Counted from the first letter of the stretch, positions 39,913 to 50,292 are shown. The stretch is 64,000 bases of DNA from Bradyrhizobium sp. SRL28 (GCF_018596315.1 NZ_JAHEAG010000025.1:49295-113294); one strand, 5' to 3'. The notes: a model not told the origin generated them from the sequence alone. Program-made: numbers and translations.

Positions 39913-41265
39913 ATGATGAACAACCGCATTCTGACGATTTGTGCCGCCATTGCCGCTGCCCTGGCGGGAACTTCGCTCGCCCATGCGCAACAGGGCTATC
40001 CCGCCCAAGGCCAAGCCTATTCGACCGCTCCAGGACCGTATGTGCAAGGCGGTTATGCGGTTGATGAACGCCGCCGCCCCGGTGAACCCGATTTCGACGC
40101 ACTGGACGACGATGACGATGCGCCGAACGGTCAGAACTCGGCCGCGCTGCCGCCGCCCGGCCCGTTGATGTCGCCCAGTGATCCCCGCTATGGCCGTCCG
40201 GCCGGTGCCCCCGTTTATTCGGACCGTGGCGCGCCGACGCCCACGGGTCCGATCCTTTCTCCCGACGATCCGCGCTATGGCCGCCCGGCCGGCGCTCCGG
40301 TTTACTCGGACCGTAGCGCGCCGACGCCCACGGGCCCGGTCATGTCACCCGACGATCCGCGTTACGGCCGCCCGGCGGGTCCGCCAGCGGTGATCTATGC
40401 GGACCGCCCGCCCGGTCAGCAGCAGCAACCAGCCTACTCGGATCGCGGCGACAGCCGCATTCCCGGCGCCAGCATCGTCTATCCGAACGACGACCGCGCT
40501 GGCCTGCGCCCGCCGGGCGCGATCGGCGCTGCCACCGGCGCCACCGGCGCACTGCCGCAACCGCAGCAACCCGCCGTCGGCGCCGACGGCAGGCCGGTAC
40601 AGCTCGCCGCGCTGCCACCGGAAGAGCAGCCGGAAGTGGGCCCTGCGCAGCTTCCGCCGCACCTGCGCCGCCAGGAAGTGTCCTTTGCGACCAAGGAGCC
40701 CGCCGGCACCATCGTCGTCGATACCGCTAACACCCACCTCTATTACGTGCTCGGTGGCGGACGCGCGGTCCGCTACGGCGTTCGCGTCGGCCGCGACGGC
40801 TTCACCTGGAATGGCGTGCAGAAGATCAGCCGCAAGGCCGAGTGGCCGGACTGGCATCCGCCGACCGAGATGATCGAGCGTCAGCCCTATCTGCCGCGCT
40901 TCATGGCCGGCGGTCCCGGCAATCCGCTTGGCGCGCGCGCCATGTATCTGGGTTCGACCATCTATCGCATTCACGGCACCAACCAGCCTTCGACGATCGG
41001 CAAGTTCGTCTCCTCGGGCTGCATCGGCATGCTGAACGAGGACGTCTCGGACCTGTTCGAGCGCGCCAAGGTCGGCACCCGCGTGGTGGTGATGCCCGGC
41101 GGCGCGCCGCCCGCCAACACCGCAAGCGCGTCGGCCGCCCCGCCGCCCGGTGGTCCCGCCGCCGCAGCAGGGCCTGCACCGGCTTCACAGGCCCAATTGG
41201 CGCCTGTTCCCGGAGCGCAGCAAACCGTCGTGCCGCCGCTGCCTGCACCGGTCACGGTTCGCTAG
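39913..41265 (+). CDS. L,D-transpeptidase (YkuD) with N-terminal repeat region
   Basis: 450 residues. Signal peptide cut near TSLAHAQQGY; a disordered Pro/Gly/Asp-rich region with three 29-residue repeats (residues about 87-165); then a YkuD catalytic domain (about 250-400): GTIVVDTANTHLYYVLGGG, IYRIHGTNQPSTIGKFVSSG and the catalytic Cys in SSGCIGML. The Arg normally after this Cys-Ile (CIRM) is Gly. It cross-links peptidoglycan or attaches lipoproteins in the periplasm. A Pro/Ala-rich tail follows. Start at 39913 or 39916. A good terminator follows the gene. Confidence 0.88.
   Translation: MMNNRILTICAAIAAALAGTSLAHAQQGYPAQGQAYSTAPGPYVQGGYAVDERRRPGEPDFDALDDDDDAPNGQNSAALPPPGPLMSPSDPRYGRPAGAPVYSDRGAPTPTGPILSPDDPRYGRPAGAPVYSDRSAPTPTGPVMSPDDPRYGRPAGPPAVIYADRPPGQQQQPAYSDRGDSRIPGASIVYPNDDRAGLRPPGAIGAATGATGALPQPQQPAVGADGRPVQLAALPPEEQPEVGPAQLPPHLRRQEVSFATKEPAGTIVVDTANTHLYYVLGGGRAVRYGVRVGRDGFTWNGVQKISRKAEWPDWHPPTEMIERQPYLPRFMAGGPGNPLGARAMYLGSTIYRIHGTNQPSTIGKFVSSGCIGMLNEDVSDLFERAKVGTRVVVMPGGAPPANTASASAAPPPGGPAAAAGPAPASQAQLAPVPGAQQTVVPPLPAPVTVR
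40171..40410 (+). repeat. 87-bp tandem repeat inside the L,D-transpeptidase gene
   Basis: Units begin at 40171, 40258 and 40345, spaced exactly 87 bp (29 codons). Each encodes SP-(S/D)-DPRYGRPAG-(A/P)-P followed by VYSDR-type and APTPTGP segments; the third unit is partial. The exact spacing and high identity point to recent tandem duplication. Confidence 0.9.
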
Positions 41266-41292
41266 GCGGATCGTTGCCAGAAAAGCATTTGA

Positions 41293-41317
41293 GGCGCGCC
41301 GAGAGCGCGCCTTTTTT
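41293..41317 (+). terminator. Rho-independent terminator of the L,D-transpeptidase gene
   Basis: GGCGCGC (41293-41299) and GCGCGCC (41305-41311) form a 7-bp GC stem with a 5-nt loop, followed directly by six T. It lies 28 bp after the stop codon. Confidence 0.85.
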
Positions 41318-41484
41318 GTTGCCGATAAGGTCTGCATCATCGACCGTCCGGGTGGTCATCGACCCCGACCTGATCTGGGTTCCGCCGCTCGCACAGTTTT
41401 CCGCCGCCGCCACATTCGCACGCTTGATTTCACATTCGCATCGACTACCTGCCGGGCGGTCGCAACGAATATGAGGATCACGCC

Positions 41485-42447
41485 ATGCGAATTCTTGTTG
41501 CGGGTGCCACTGGCGCCATCGGTCTTGAGCTCGTTCCGCAGCTGATTGCAGCCGGTCATACCGTTGTCGGCACGACGCGAACGACGGCGAAGGCCGAAAT
41601 CATCAAGCGGATGGGCGCGGAACCTGCGATCGCCGATGGGCTCGACGCGCCGGCCATTCGCGCCGCCGTGATCGCGGCGAAGCCCGATGTCATCATCGAT
41701 CAGATGACCGATCTCGCCGCGGTGACGGATCTCCGGCATTTCGATCGCGCCTTCGCCGTCACCAACCGGTTGCGCACCGAAGGAACCGATTTCCTGTTGG
41801 CCGCCGCACGCGAAGCCGGCGTGAAGCTCTTCATCGCCCAGAGCTTCTGCGGCTGGACTTACGGCCGCGGCGGCGAAGAGATCAAGACGGAGGCCGACGC
41901 GCTGGATCCCGATCCGCCGGAGGAGCTGCGCCGCACGCTGCAAGCGATCCAGCATCTGGAGAACACCGTCACCGGCTCGGCAAATCCTGAAGGGATCGTC
42001 TTGCGATACGGATCATTCTATGGCCCGGACACCGGAATGCTCTCGCGCGCGATGATCGATCAATTGCGCCGCCGCCGCGTGCCGCTGATCGGCGGCGGTG
42101 GCGGACGGTGGTCGTTCATCCACGTCGATGATGCGGCTGCCGCCACCGTTGCAGCCGTCGAGCGCGGCATATCAGGCAATATCTACAACATCGTCGACGA
42201 TGAACCGGCCGAAGTCAGCGAATGGCTGCCCGCCCTTGCCGCCATGGTCGGCGCCAGGCCGCCGATTCGCGTGCCGGCCTGGCTTGGTCGGTTGTTCGCC
42301 GGCGAGCACCTGGTTTCGATGATGACCGAGGTACGGGCAGGCTCCAACGCCAAGGCCAGGCAGGAGCTGGGCTGGCGGCCGGCGCATCCGTCGTGGCGCC
42401 AGGGCTTTGCGGAGATCGCAAACCGGGCCACACAACATGCCGCCTGA
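41485..42447 (+). CDS. NAD-dependent epimerase/dehydratase family protein
   Basis: 320-residue extended short-chain dehydrogenase. NAD(P) binding ILVAGATGAIGLELVPQLIA at the N-terminus (GxxGxxG), IDQMTDL in strand 4, RYGSFYGPDTGMLS and FIHVDDAAAATVAAVERG in the C-terminal substrate domain. The usual catalytic YxxxK is not clear (a Tyr is present in FCGWTYGRGGE), so a redox or sugar-epimerase reaction is uncertain. Tail to tail with the hydroxyacid dehydrogenase. Confidence 0.85.
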   Translation: MRILVAGATGAIGLELVPQLIAAGHTVVGTTRTTAKAEIIKRMGAEPAIADGLDAPAIRAAVIAAKPDVIIDQMTDLAAVTDLRHFDRAFAVTNRLRTEGTDFLLAAAREAGVKLFIAQSFCGWTYGRGGEEIKTEADALDPDPPEELRRTLQAIQHLENTVTGSANPEGIVLRYGSFYGPDTGMLSRAMIDQLRRRRVPLIGGGGGRWSFIHVDDAAAATVAAVERGISGNIYNIVDDEPAEVSEWLPALAAMVGARPPIRVPAWLGRLFAGEHLVSMMTEVRAGSNAKARQELGWRPAHPSWRQGFAEIANRATQHAA

Positions 42448-42453
42448 GGTCGC

Positions 42454-43413
42454 CTACGCCAGCCGCTGCTTCGGCTCGCCCTTGAACCAGGCGTCGATGC
42501 CTTCGACCATCTGCTGATAGTGGGTTCGAAAACTGTCCTCGGTGACGTAGCCGAGATGCGGCGTCAGCACGATATTGTCGAGCTTGCGGAAGGGGTGGTC
42601 GACCGGCAGCGGCTCGACCGCGAACACGTCGATGCCGGCGCCGGCGATCTTCTTTTGCGTCAGCGCATCCAGCAGCGCGCCTTCGTCGACGATCGGTCCG
42701 CGCGCGGTGTTGACGAGGTAGGCGGTCGGCTTCATCCGCGCCAGCACGGCGGCGCCGACCAGCCCGCGCGAGCGCTGGCTCAGCACCACATGGATGGTGA
42801 CGATGTCGGCGGTCGAGAACAGCTCTTCCTTGCTCACGTAGCTGACGCCGACTTCCTTGCACTTCTCAGCCGTCAGGTTCGGGCTCCAGGCGATCACGTT
42901 CATGCCGAAGGCCTGCGCCAGCCTTGACACCTTGGTGCCGAGCTTGCCGAGGCCGATTACCCCCAGCGTGCGGCCCTCGATCTCCATGCCGACGAATTTC
43001 TGCAAGGGCTCGCCGGCATGCATGCGGGCGTTCTCGCGGCCGATATTGCGGGTCAGTTCCAGGATCAGGCCCATGGTCAGCGGCGCGGTCGGGTCGCGGC
43101 CCCATTGGGTGCCGCACAGCGTCACCTTGTGGTCCTTGGCGGCCTCCATATCGATGGCGGCATTGCGCATGCCCGAGGTGATCAGGAGCTTCAGGTTGGG
43201 CAGGCCTGCGAACATGGTGCGCGGGAACGGGGTGCGTTCGCGCATCGCGCAGATGATCTCGAAATCCTTCAGGGCGCTGGCCGCCGTTTCCGCGTTCGCA
43301 AACGGCTGGTTGAACACCGTGACGTCGATGCGGTCGGAGACTTTGGACCAGTCGGCGACCGAGAGCGCCACATTGAGATAGTCGTCGAGAATTGCACAGC
43401 GCAGCCGCGTCAT
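42454..43413 (-). CDS. D-2-hydroxyacid dehydrogenase family protein
   Basis: 319 residues. The N-terminal substrate lobe includes LKLLITSGMRNAAIDMEAAK; the NAD domain has GVIGLGKLGTKVSRLA. Catalytic residues appear as the Arg in NTARGPIVDE, the Glu in DVFAVEPLPVD and the His in LTPHLGYVTEDS. It reduces a 2-keto acid or oxidises a D-2-hydroxy acid; phosphoglycerate dehydrogenase-like annotation is common for this subgroup, but no ACT domain is present. Confidence 0.88.
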   Translation of the reverse strand: MTRLRCAILDDYLNVALSVADWSKVSDRIDVTVFNQPFANAETAASALKDFEIICAMRERTPFPRTMFAGLPNLKLLITSGMRNAAIDMEAAKDHKVTLCGTQWGRDPTAPLTMGLILELTRNIGRENARMHAGEPLQKFVGMEIEGRTLGVIGLGKLGTKVSRLAQAFGMNVIAWSPNLTAEKCKEVGVSYVSKEELFSTADIVTIHVVLSQRSRGLVGAAVLARMKPTAYLVNTARGPIVDEGALLDALTQKKIAGAGIDVFAVEPLPVDHPFRKLDNIVLTPHLGYVTEDSFRTHYQQMVEGIDAWFKGEPKQRLA

Positions 43414-43539
43414 GGGGAAGGTCCGTTGGTGGCGAGGATGACGGCGGGATGGCCGTCAGGGGAGGTCGCCATGGTTGCGCGCAATCAGAGATGGCGCAAG
43501 CGGACTTAAATGCAGGGCAGGCTCAAATAACCGGATAGC

Positions 43540-43734
43540 TCAGTTCGAATGGCCGGGATGCTTGGCGTGCCAGGCCGGGCCCGGGCCGCGCATATAGTGC
43601 AGTTCCGGCCGATAGGTGCTGAATGCCTTGGCGATGAACTGGCGCAAGAAGGCGCGGAGTTCTGCCAGCGGTTTTGCCAGTCCGGCGTGGCTGTTCGCCG
43701 GGGCGTGAAGGGATGCCGAGCTGATCGTGGCCAT
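43540..43734 (-). CDS. small hypothetical protein
   Basis: 64 residues from the ATG at 43734 (MATISSASLHAPANSHAGLA) ending RPELHYMRGPGPAWHAKHPG. The amphipathic helix and the aromatic/His-rich tail look protein-like, and I have the impression of similar short proteins in related genomes, but this is weak. The ribosome-binding site is poor (aaaggg 8 nt upstream). Function unknown. Confidence 0.45.
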   Translation of the reverse strand: MATISSASLHAPANSHAGLAKPLAELRAFLRQFIAKAFSTYRPELHYMRGPGPAWHAKHPGHSN

Positions 43735-43986
43735 GACGCGGGCCCTTTGTTCTCGCTAGCGGCGGCTGGCCGCGTGAAACGCCTTTCGGGCGTCGAGAAC
43801 GACTTTTCGCCTGATTTATTAAAAGAAGGTTTCAATTGTCTGGATCTCGGCCCACATGGTGACCAACCCGTATTCATCCGTGGTGAACGGATGGAAAACG
43901 GGTTCCCGTGGTTGCCCTTTGGCGGCCGCGCCGCTACATCAGCGGCAGCAAATCTCCGTAAAATCCAACCATTTCCAGGGATCGCG

Positions 43987-45636
<1,650 letters not shown>

Positions 45637-45765
45637 GCGAATAGCGGCGTTTGCGTGATCGCCGCAGCGCCAGTGCTGCGGCCAGTTGTCGCTTCACACG
45701 GCAGTGACAGTGCGTAGATATAGGTCTCCTTCCGCAATTCGAATCCCTGCAGCGAGCCATTCCTG

Positions 45766-46356
45766 ATGTCCCTTACTCCCGAAACACCCTTGCCGCCCAA
45801 ATCCCAGAGGAAGGCATTGCGTCCGGTCCCGATGCTGATCTTCAGCTCCCGCTGGCTGCAATTGCCGCTCTATCTTGGCTTGATCGTCGCGCAGGGCGTC
45901 TATGTGGTGCTGTTTCTGAAGGAGTTGTGGCATCTGTTCGCCCACGCCTTCGATTTCAGCGAGCAGCAGATCATGCTCGCGGTATTGGGCCTGATCGACG
46001 TGGTGATGATTTCCAACCTTCTGGTGATGGTCATCGTCGGCGGCTACGAGACGTTCGTCTCCCGTCTCAATCTGGAAGGACATCCCGATCAGCCGGAATG
46101 GCTCAGCCACGTCAACGCCAGCGTGCTCAAGATCAAGCTCGCGATGGCCATCATCGGCATCTCCTCGATCCATCTGCTGCGCACTTTCATCGAGGCCGGC
46201 GGACTGGCGTCGGGAAAGTCCTCTTATACCGAGACCGGCGTGATGTGGCAGACCATCATCCACACGGTGTTCATTCTGTCGGCGATCGGCATTGCCTATG
46301 TCGACAAGCTGTCGAATAGTTCCGCCGATCATGCCAAAGAGGCTGTCTCGCATTGA
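45766..46356 (+). CDS. UPF0114/YqhA family membrane protein
   Basis: 196 residues. About four hydrophobic segments: WLQLPLYLGLIVAQGVYVVL, IMLAVLGLIDVVMISNLLVM, LKIKLAMAIIGISSIHLL and TIIHTVFILSAIGIAYVDK. The blocks GGYETFVSRL and the short cytoplasmic ends match UPF0114 (YqhA) proteins of unknown function. Inner membrane. Confidence 0.88.
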   Translation: MSLTPETPLPPKSQRKALRPVPMLIFSSRWLQLPLYLGLIVAQGVYVVLFLKELWHLFAHAFDFSEQQIMLAVLGLIDVVMISNLLVMVIVGGYETFVSRLNLEGHPDQPEWLSHVNASVLKIKLAMAIIGISSIHLLRTFIEAGGLASGKSSYTETGVMWQTIIHTVFILSAIGIAYVDKLSNSSADHAKEAVSH

Positions 46357-46387
46357 TGGGCGACGTGTCGATCGATAGGATTCCGGT

Positions 46388-47623
46388 TTGCGACAGAGGC
46401 TGATAGCCGCGGTTCTGATACTGGCAGCGGTGACGCCGGGCGCGGTGCGCCCGGTTCACGCCGCCGACGCCGGCTTCACCCAGTTCATCGCTTCGCTGTG
46501 GCCGGAAGCGCAGGCGGCCGGCGTGTCGCGCGCGACGTTCGATGCCGAGACGAAGGGGCTCGAGCCCGATTACAAATTGCCCGATCTGCTGCTGCCAGGC
46601 CGGCCCGCCACCGGCGCGCCGTCACAGGCCGAGTTCGTGCAGGTGCCGGCCGATTACGTGAAGGAAGCTTCCATCGCGCGGCTGGCGGCGGAGGGGCAGA
46701 AGCTGATGCAGAAGCATCGCGCGGCGCTCACCGAGATCGAAAAGCGTTTCGGCGTTCCTTCAAGCGTCGTGCTCGCGATCTGGGGCCGCGAGACGGACTA
46801 CGGCCGCTACCGGCTGCCCTATGACACGCTGCGCGTGGTTGCGACGCAGGCCTATGTCGGCCGGCGCAAGGACCAGTACCGCGGCGAATTCATCCTGGCG
46901 CTGAAGCTTCTCGGCGAGGGCGCGGTGGCGCGCAGGGATTTTCGCTCGTCCTGGGCCGGCGCGACCGGTCTCACGCAATTCCTGCCATCCGAGTATTACA
47001 AGCACGGCGTCGATCTGGACGGCGATGGCAAGGTCGACATCTGGAATTCAGTTCCGGATGCGCTGGCAGCGGCCGCGCAGCAGCTCGTCAACAAGGGCTG
47101 GCAGCCCGGCGTGCGCTGGGCCTACGAGGTGAAGGCGCCCGCCAATGTCGATTGTACCATGGGCGTGCCTGAGGTGACGAAGCCGATCGCCGAATGGCTG
47201 CGCGCCGGCTTCGTGCCGGTGCGCGGGCAAAAGCTCAGCGCGCCGGAGCAGGCGCAGCCGGCCTCACTGTTGCAGGTGGAAGGCATCTACGGCCCGGCGT
47301 TCCTGACCACGAAGAACTACTTCGTCATCAAGGAATACAATTTCTCGGATTTGTATGTGCTGTTCGTCGGCCATCTCGCCGACCGCATGACGAGCCCGCT
47401 GCCGTTTGCCACGCCGTGGTCGGCCTCGACGCAGTTGCGCTCCGCGGATGTCGAAGCCATGCAGCGTCATTTGACGCGCATCGGCCTCTACAAGGACAAG
47501 CTCGACGGCAAGGCGGGCATGCAGACCCGCGCGGCGCTCGGGGCGTATCAGAAATCCGCTGGCCTGAAGGTCGATTGCTGGCCGAGTGAAGCGGTGCTGC
47601 GCTCCATGAGCGCGGGGCGCTAG
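46388..47623 (+). CDS. lytic murein transglycosylase (MltB type) with peptidoglycan-binding domain
   Basis: 411 residues. Signal peptide to about residue 27 (VRPVHAADAGF). The SLT_2 catalytic domain (30-320) has the catalytic Glu in AIWGRETDYGRY, then GATGLTQFLPSEYYKHGVDLDGDGKVDIW. A PG_binding_1 domain closes the protein (about 340-405: DVEAMQRHLTRIGLYKDKLDGKAG). It cleaves glycan strands to 1,6-anhydromuropeptides in the periplasm. The start is TTG at 46388 with agga nearby; an alternative internal Met would lose the signal peptide. Confidence 0.92.
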   Translation: MRQRLIAAVLILAAVTPGAVRPVHAADAGFTQFIASLWPEAQAAGVSRATFDAETKGLEPDYKLPDLLLPGRPATGAPSQAEFVQVPADYVKEASIARLAAEGQKLMQKHRAALTEIEKRFGVPSSVVLAIWGRETDYGRYRLPYDTLRVVATQAYVGRRKDQYRGEFILALKLLGEGAVARRDFRSSWAGATGLTQFLPSEYYKHGVDLDGDGKVDIWNSVPDALAAAAQQLVNKGWQPGVRWAYEVKAPANVDCTMGVPEVTKPIAEWLRAGFVPVRGQKLSAPEQAQPASLLQVEGIYGPAFLTTKNYFVIKEYNFSDLYVLFVGHLADRMTSPLPFATPWSASTQLRSADVEAMQRHLTRIGLYKDKLDGKAGMQTRAALGAYQKSAGLKVDCWPSEAVLRSMSAGR

Positions 47624-47665
47624 CGCTGTTTCCCCTCATGGTGAGGGAGGTGCGCAGCTCTTTTC

Positions 47666-47806
47666 GTAGCCCGGATGAGCCAACGGGTCGCGCGAATGCG
47701 CGCCCGATGACAGGCTCCGCGAAATCCGGGGGCGGTGTCAGCCAATAGGAATATCCGTTGGTTTTGTTACCACTGTCCCCGGGGTCGCTTCGCTCGCCCG
47801 GGCTAC
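47666..47806. repeat. palindromic repeat, family A (copy 1)
   Basis: GTAGCCCGGATGAGCC at the left and TCGCCCGGGCTAC at the right, with AAATCCGGGGGCGG and CCCCGGGG inner segments. Two more copies are at 48246 and 62885. It lies between the transglycosylase and YunG-like genes. Confidence 0.75.
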
Positions 47807-47873
47807 AAGGATAGCGCGCGTCATTCGGTACGGGTATCTTTGACGAACAGGGCCGACCGAATTCGAGGTTTCA

Positions 47874-48221
47874 ATGACCGCTGGGAGCGCGTTCCTCGTC
47901 GATTTCTATCAGCAACTCCGCCGGTCGTGGTCGATCGAGACCAGCAGCCACTGGCAGCGTGACAACCCGGCATCCGGCCAGTGCGGCGTGACGGCACTCG
48001 TCGTTCATGACGAATTTGGTGGCGAGATCCTGAAGACCGACGTCAACGGCGCCTGGCATTTCTACAATCGGATCGACGGAAGGCGCGTCGACTTCACGAT
48101 GAGTCAATTCGACAGCCCCATTGGTTACGACGATATCCCGAGCAACCGGGACGAGGCGCTTGGCGACTGTTCTAAACAGCAATACGAGTTGCTGAAGAGC
48201 AGGGTGACAGGCGTTGTTTGA
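47874..48221 (+). CDS. YunG-like conserved hypothetical protein
   Basis: 115 residues. The core ASGQCGVTALVVHDEFGGEI, HFYNRIDGRRVDFTMSQFD and a terminal YELLKSRV helix match the pattern I remember for YunG-type proteins. Conserved Cys, Asp and His suggest a small papain- or transglutaminase-like fold, but this is inference. Cytoplasmic. Function unknown. Confidence 0.6.
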   Translation: MTAGSAFLVDFYQQLRRSWSIETSSHWQRDNPASGQCGVTALVVHDEFGGEILKTDVNGAWHFYNRIDGRRVDFTMSQFDSPIGYDDIPSNRDEALGDCSKQQYELLKSRVTGVV

Positions 48222-48245
48222 CGCCGAAGGACTTCGGCAGCCATC

Positions 48246-48324
48246 GTAGCCCGGATGAGCGTCAGCGACATCCGGGGCCGGTGCCAGCGTCATCCCGGAT
48301 ATCGCTGACGCTCATCCGGGCTAC
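48246..48324. repeat. palindromic repeat, family A (copy 2)
   Basis: GTAGCCCGGATGAGCGTCAG mirrored by CTGACGCTCATCCGGGCTAC, inner CATCCGGGGCCGG / CATCCCGGATA. An almost perfect 20-bp outer stem. Confidence 0.85.
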
Positions 48325-48349
48325 AGGATTTATGCCGGGCTACGTCGCG

Positions 48350-48387
48350 GCAAAGAAAAAGCCCGGCCGAGATATCGGCCGGGCTTT
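48350..48387 (-). terminator. Rho-independent terminator of the small secreted-protein gene
   Basis: AAAGCCCGGCCGA (48358-48370) pairs with TCGGCCGGGCTTT (48375-48387), a 13-bp stem with a GATA/TATC loop. Read on the minus strand it ends in a T-run. It lies 33 bp beyond the stop of the gene at 48420. Confidence 0.88.
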
Positions 48388-48419
48388 GATCAAGGCGCGG
48401 GTCGCGCCAGTCGATCAGA

Positions 48420-48692
48420 TCAGTTGCAGACCTCGACGCGGCGATAGCGCCAGTCATAGCCGTCCCAGAAGCGCTCACGAACCATGCGGCACGCCGGGTA
48501 GGGCGCTTCTTCCACGTACACCGGGCCGCCATAGGCCGGGCGGCTGGAGGCGATTGCGCCACCGATGATCGCGCCGCCGAGCAAGCCGGCCGCCACGCCT
48601 GCGGCAACGCCACGCTGTGCGCTTGCGGGGGTCGAGGCAAGCGAACCGGCAATCGTTGCGACCGCGACCAAGGCAGCAAATGTCTTCTTCAT
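48420..48692 (-). CDS. small secreted glycine-zipper protein, copy 1
   Basis: 90 residues. Signal peptide cut near TPASAQRGVA, then a Gly/Ala zipper (VAAGVAAGLLGGAIIGGAIA), then a two-Cys tail (YPACRMVRERFWDGYDWRY, RRVEVCN). Paralogue of the gene at 48924. Glycine-zipper segments insert in or pack against membranes, so an envelope role is likely but not assigned. A strong terminator follows. Confidence 0.75.
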   Translation of the reverse strand: MKKTFAALVAVATIAGSLASTPASAQRGVAAGVAAGLLGGAIIGGAIASSRPAYGGPVYVEEAPYPACRMVRERFWDGYDWRYRRVEVCN

Positions 48693-48923
48693 GTCCTGGG
48701 CTCTCCTGGGGTGGCGCCTTCGAGCGCCGGGTTTAGGGATGACTCACACGCTGTTTCGAACTGCCGCTTTCGCTAAAAAAGCGCACATGGGTCAATCGAA
48801 AGTAAACGTTCCCAAAGCGTGGCCGAAAAAAACGGTCTTTTTCGGGCCGGAAATCACCCGAATCCCGGAAGGCGGCGCCATTCCGGGATGTCGGGCGCTA
48901 ATTTAATGAAGATGAACGACCTG

Positions 48924-49247
48924 CTAGTCGCAGACCCTGACGTTGCGGACGCGCCAGCCGTAACCGTCCCAGAACCGCTGCCGCTGCCAGATGCAGGCTT
49001 CCCCGTAGCCGGGATCGACAACATAGGCCGGGCCGCCATAGCCGGGCGCATAGTAGCCGGGGCTGTAACCCGGGCCGTAATAATAACCGTTCTGCGAAGC
49101 AATCGCGCCGCCGACAATGGCGCCGCCGATCAATCCAGCCGCGACGCCTGCGGCAACGCCACGCTGCGCATGGGCGGGAGCGGGAATTGCCACGGCGGAA
49201 ACGGTCAGCGCGGCGGCAGCACCGAGCGCCATCAATGTCTTCTTCAT
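48924..49247 (-). CDS. small secreted glycine-zipper protein, copy 2
   Basis: 107 residues from the ATG at 49247 (aaaggtgagg upstream). Signal peptide, the same zipper (VAAGVAAGLIGGAIVGGAIA), a Tyr/Gly/Pro-rich insert (YYYGPGYSPGYYAPGYGG) not in copy 1, and the same tail (RQRFWDGYGWRVRNVRVCD). The two genes, on the same strand 231 bp apart, are a local duplication that has diverged by the insert. A longer frame to 49307 is unsupported. Confidence 0.72.
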   Translation of the reverse strand: MKKTLMALGAAAALTVSAVAIPAPAHAQRGVAAGVAAGLIGGAIVGGAIASQNGYYYGPGYSPGYYAPGYGGPAYVVDPGYGEACIWQRQRFWDGYGWRVRNVRVCD

Positions 49248-49427
49248 GGCCTCACCTTTCTCGTGGGAAGCAGGGAACGTTAGGTCCGTCACAGCGGAAA
49301 GTTCCACATTTCGCTTGAATGATCAATCAACGGCCCTGCGGGCTGCGGTGACGAAAATGCGAGCGCTGGGCCTGACGGTGCAAAGATACCAAAGCTCCGT
49401 GCCTCGCCCTGGCAATGAAGGACACAA

Positions 49428-49694
49428 ATGATGAGCGGAATGGCGGCATTCATGGTGGCGGTCGGCGGTACGTCGCTGATCTGCTACCTCTTGATGAACA
49501 GGGCGCAAGACCGAAAGGCACGGCGCGAGAGCGCGGGTGACGGCGCTTGTTCCGGCATTGGCGGCAGCGACAGCTCCAGCTCAAATGGCTGGAACCTGTT
49601 TTCCTGGAGCGGCAGCGAAAGCTCTTCGTCCCATGATTCCGCTTCGTGCAGCGACAGCGGAGGGGGCGGCGGTGGTGGCGGTGGCGGCGATTGA
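49428..49694 (+). CDS. small membrane-anchored Ser/Gly-rich protein
   Basis: 88 residues. One hydrophobic helix (AAFMVAVGGTSLICYLLM) near the N-terminus, a short basic stretch, a Ser-rich region and a tail of ten Gly then Asp. The low-complexity C-terminus would be outside the membrane. I recall similar short proteins in Bradyrhizobium but know no function. Start 49428 or 49431. Confidence 0.55.
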   Translation: MMSGMAAFMVAVGGTSLICYLLMNRAQDRKARRESAGDGACSGIGGSDSSSSNGWNLFSWSGSESSSSHDSASCSDSGGGGGGGGGGD

Positions 49695-49741
49695 TGCCGA
49701 AAACACTGGAAAATCAGCACGGGTTTACCGCAACACCGCTG

Positions 49742-49758
49742 TTTAGATTCATTCCAGT
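49742..49758 (+). promoter_or_regulatory. degenerate Irr-box-like site ahead of bfd
   Basis: TTTAGAT-TCA-TTCCAGT keeps the left half and about half of the right of the Irr motif TTTAGAA-N3-TTCTAAA seen at bfr. It lies 110 bp upstream of the bfd start. Suggestive only. Confidence 0.3.
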
Positions 49759-49867
49759 ATTTCTCCCGCATCAGTTTGGAATTGCTTGAAAATGCGGCTT
49801 TTCCTTTTGCATCTCGTCGTCCTCTTAAATATCGATGAGTGGCATCACCAAGGGTTTTAGCGGTTTC

Positions 49868-50143
49868 ATGATTGTCTGTTCCTGCAACGTCCTGAGCGAC
49901 CACGATGTCCGTAGTGCCGTGAGTGCAGCTTCGGACCTGCCGCGAAATGCGAAACAGATTTACGGTTGCCTCGGCTGCAGCGCCGAATGCGGCCGGTGCG
50001 CGCGCACCATCAAGACCATCATCGACGAAGCACTCGGCGCCTGTGCCAAGGAATGCTGCTCCGGCTGCCCGCACAGCCGCCACGCTGCCAACGACGAGCC
50101 CGCGCAGGAAGCCGCCCCGGCCTTCGCCCTCGCGGCCTGCTGA
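49868..50143 (+). CDS. bfd: bacterioferritin-associated ferredoxin
   Basis: 91 residues, start MIVCSCNVLSD at 49868. A [2Fe-2S] cluster would be held by C4, C6, C41 and C44 (CSC ... CGRC), the C-x-C/C-x2-C spacing of Bfd. Bfd docks on bacterioferritin and reduces stored iron so that it can leave. The C-terminal tail past residue 55 has extra Cys and an Ala/Glu-rich end not usual in the shortest Bfd. It is upstream of bfr on the same strand, 149 bp away, with an Irr box between. Confidence 0.85.
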   Translation: MIVCSCNVLSDHDVRSAVSAASDLPRNAKQIYGCLGCSAECGRCARTIKTIIDEALGACAKECCSGCPHSRHAANDEPAQEAAPAFALAAC

Positions 50144-50232
50144 AAACCCCTTAAAGTCCACTGATTTACGCCGTTCTCACCGCTTTTTTCGCGGAACAGT
50201 TGCTCTCGGCTCCAAACTGATTTAGAAACGTT

Positions 50233-50249
50233 TTTAGAAGCGTTCTAAA
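50233..50249. promoter_or_regulatory. Irr box (iron control element) at bfr
   Basis: TTTAGAA-GCG-TTCTAAA is a perfect 7-3-7 dyad matching the Irr-binding iron control element of alphaproteobacteria. It is 43 bp upstream of the bfr start, over the expected promoter, with another half-site TTTAGAA at 50221. In Bradyrhizobium, Irr represses bacterioferritin when iron is low, so repression is expected here. Confidence 0.85.
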
Positions 50250-50292
50250 TTTAGGGTCAGGCCGTGTTTGGCCTGAAAAATCGGAGTGGACC

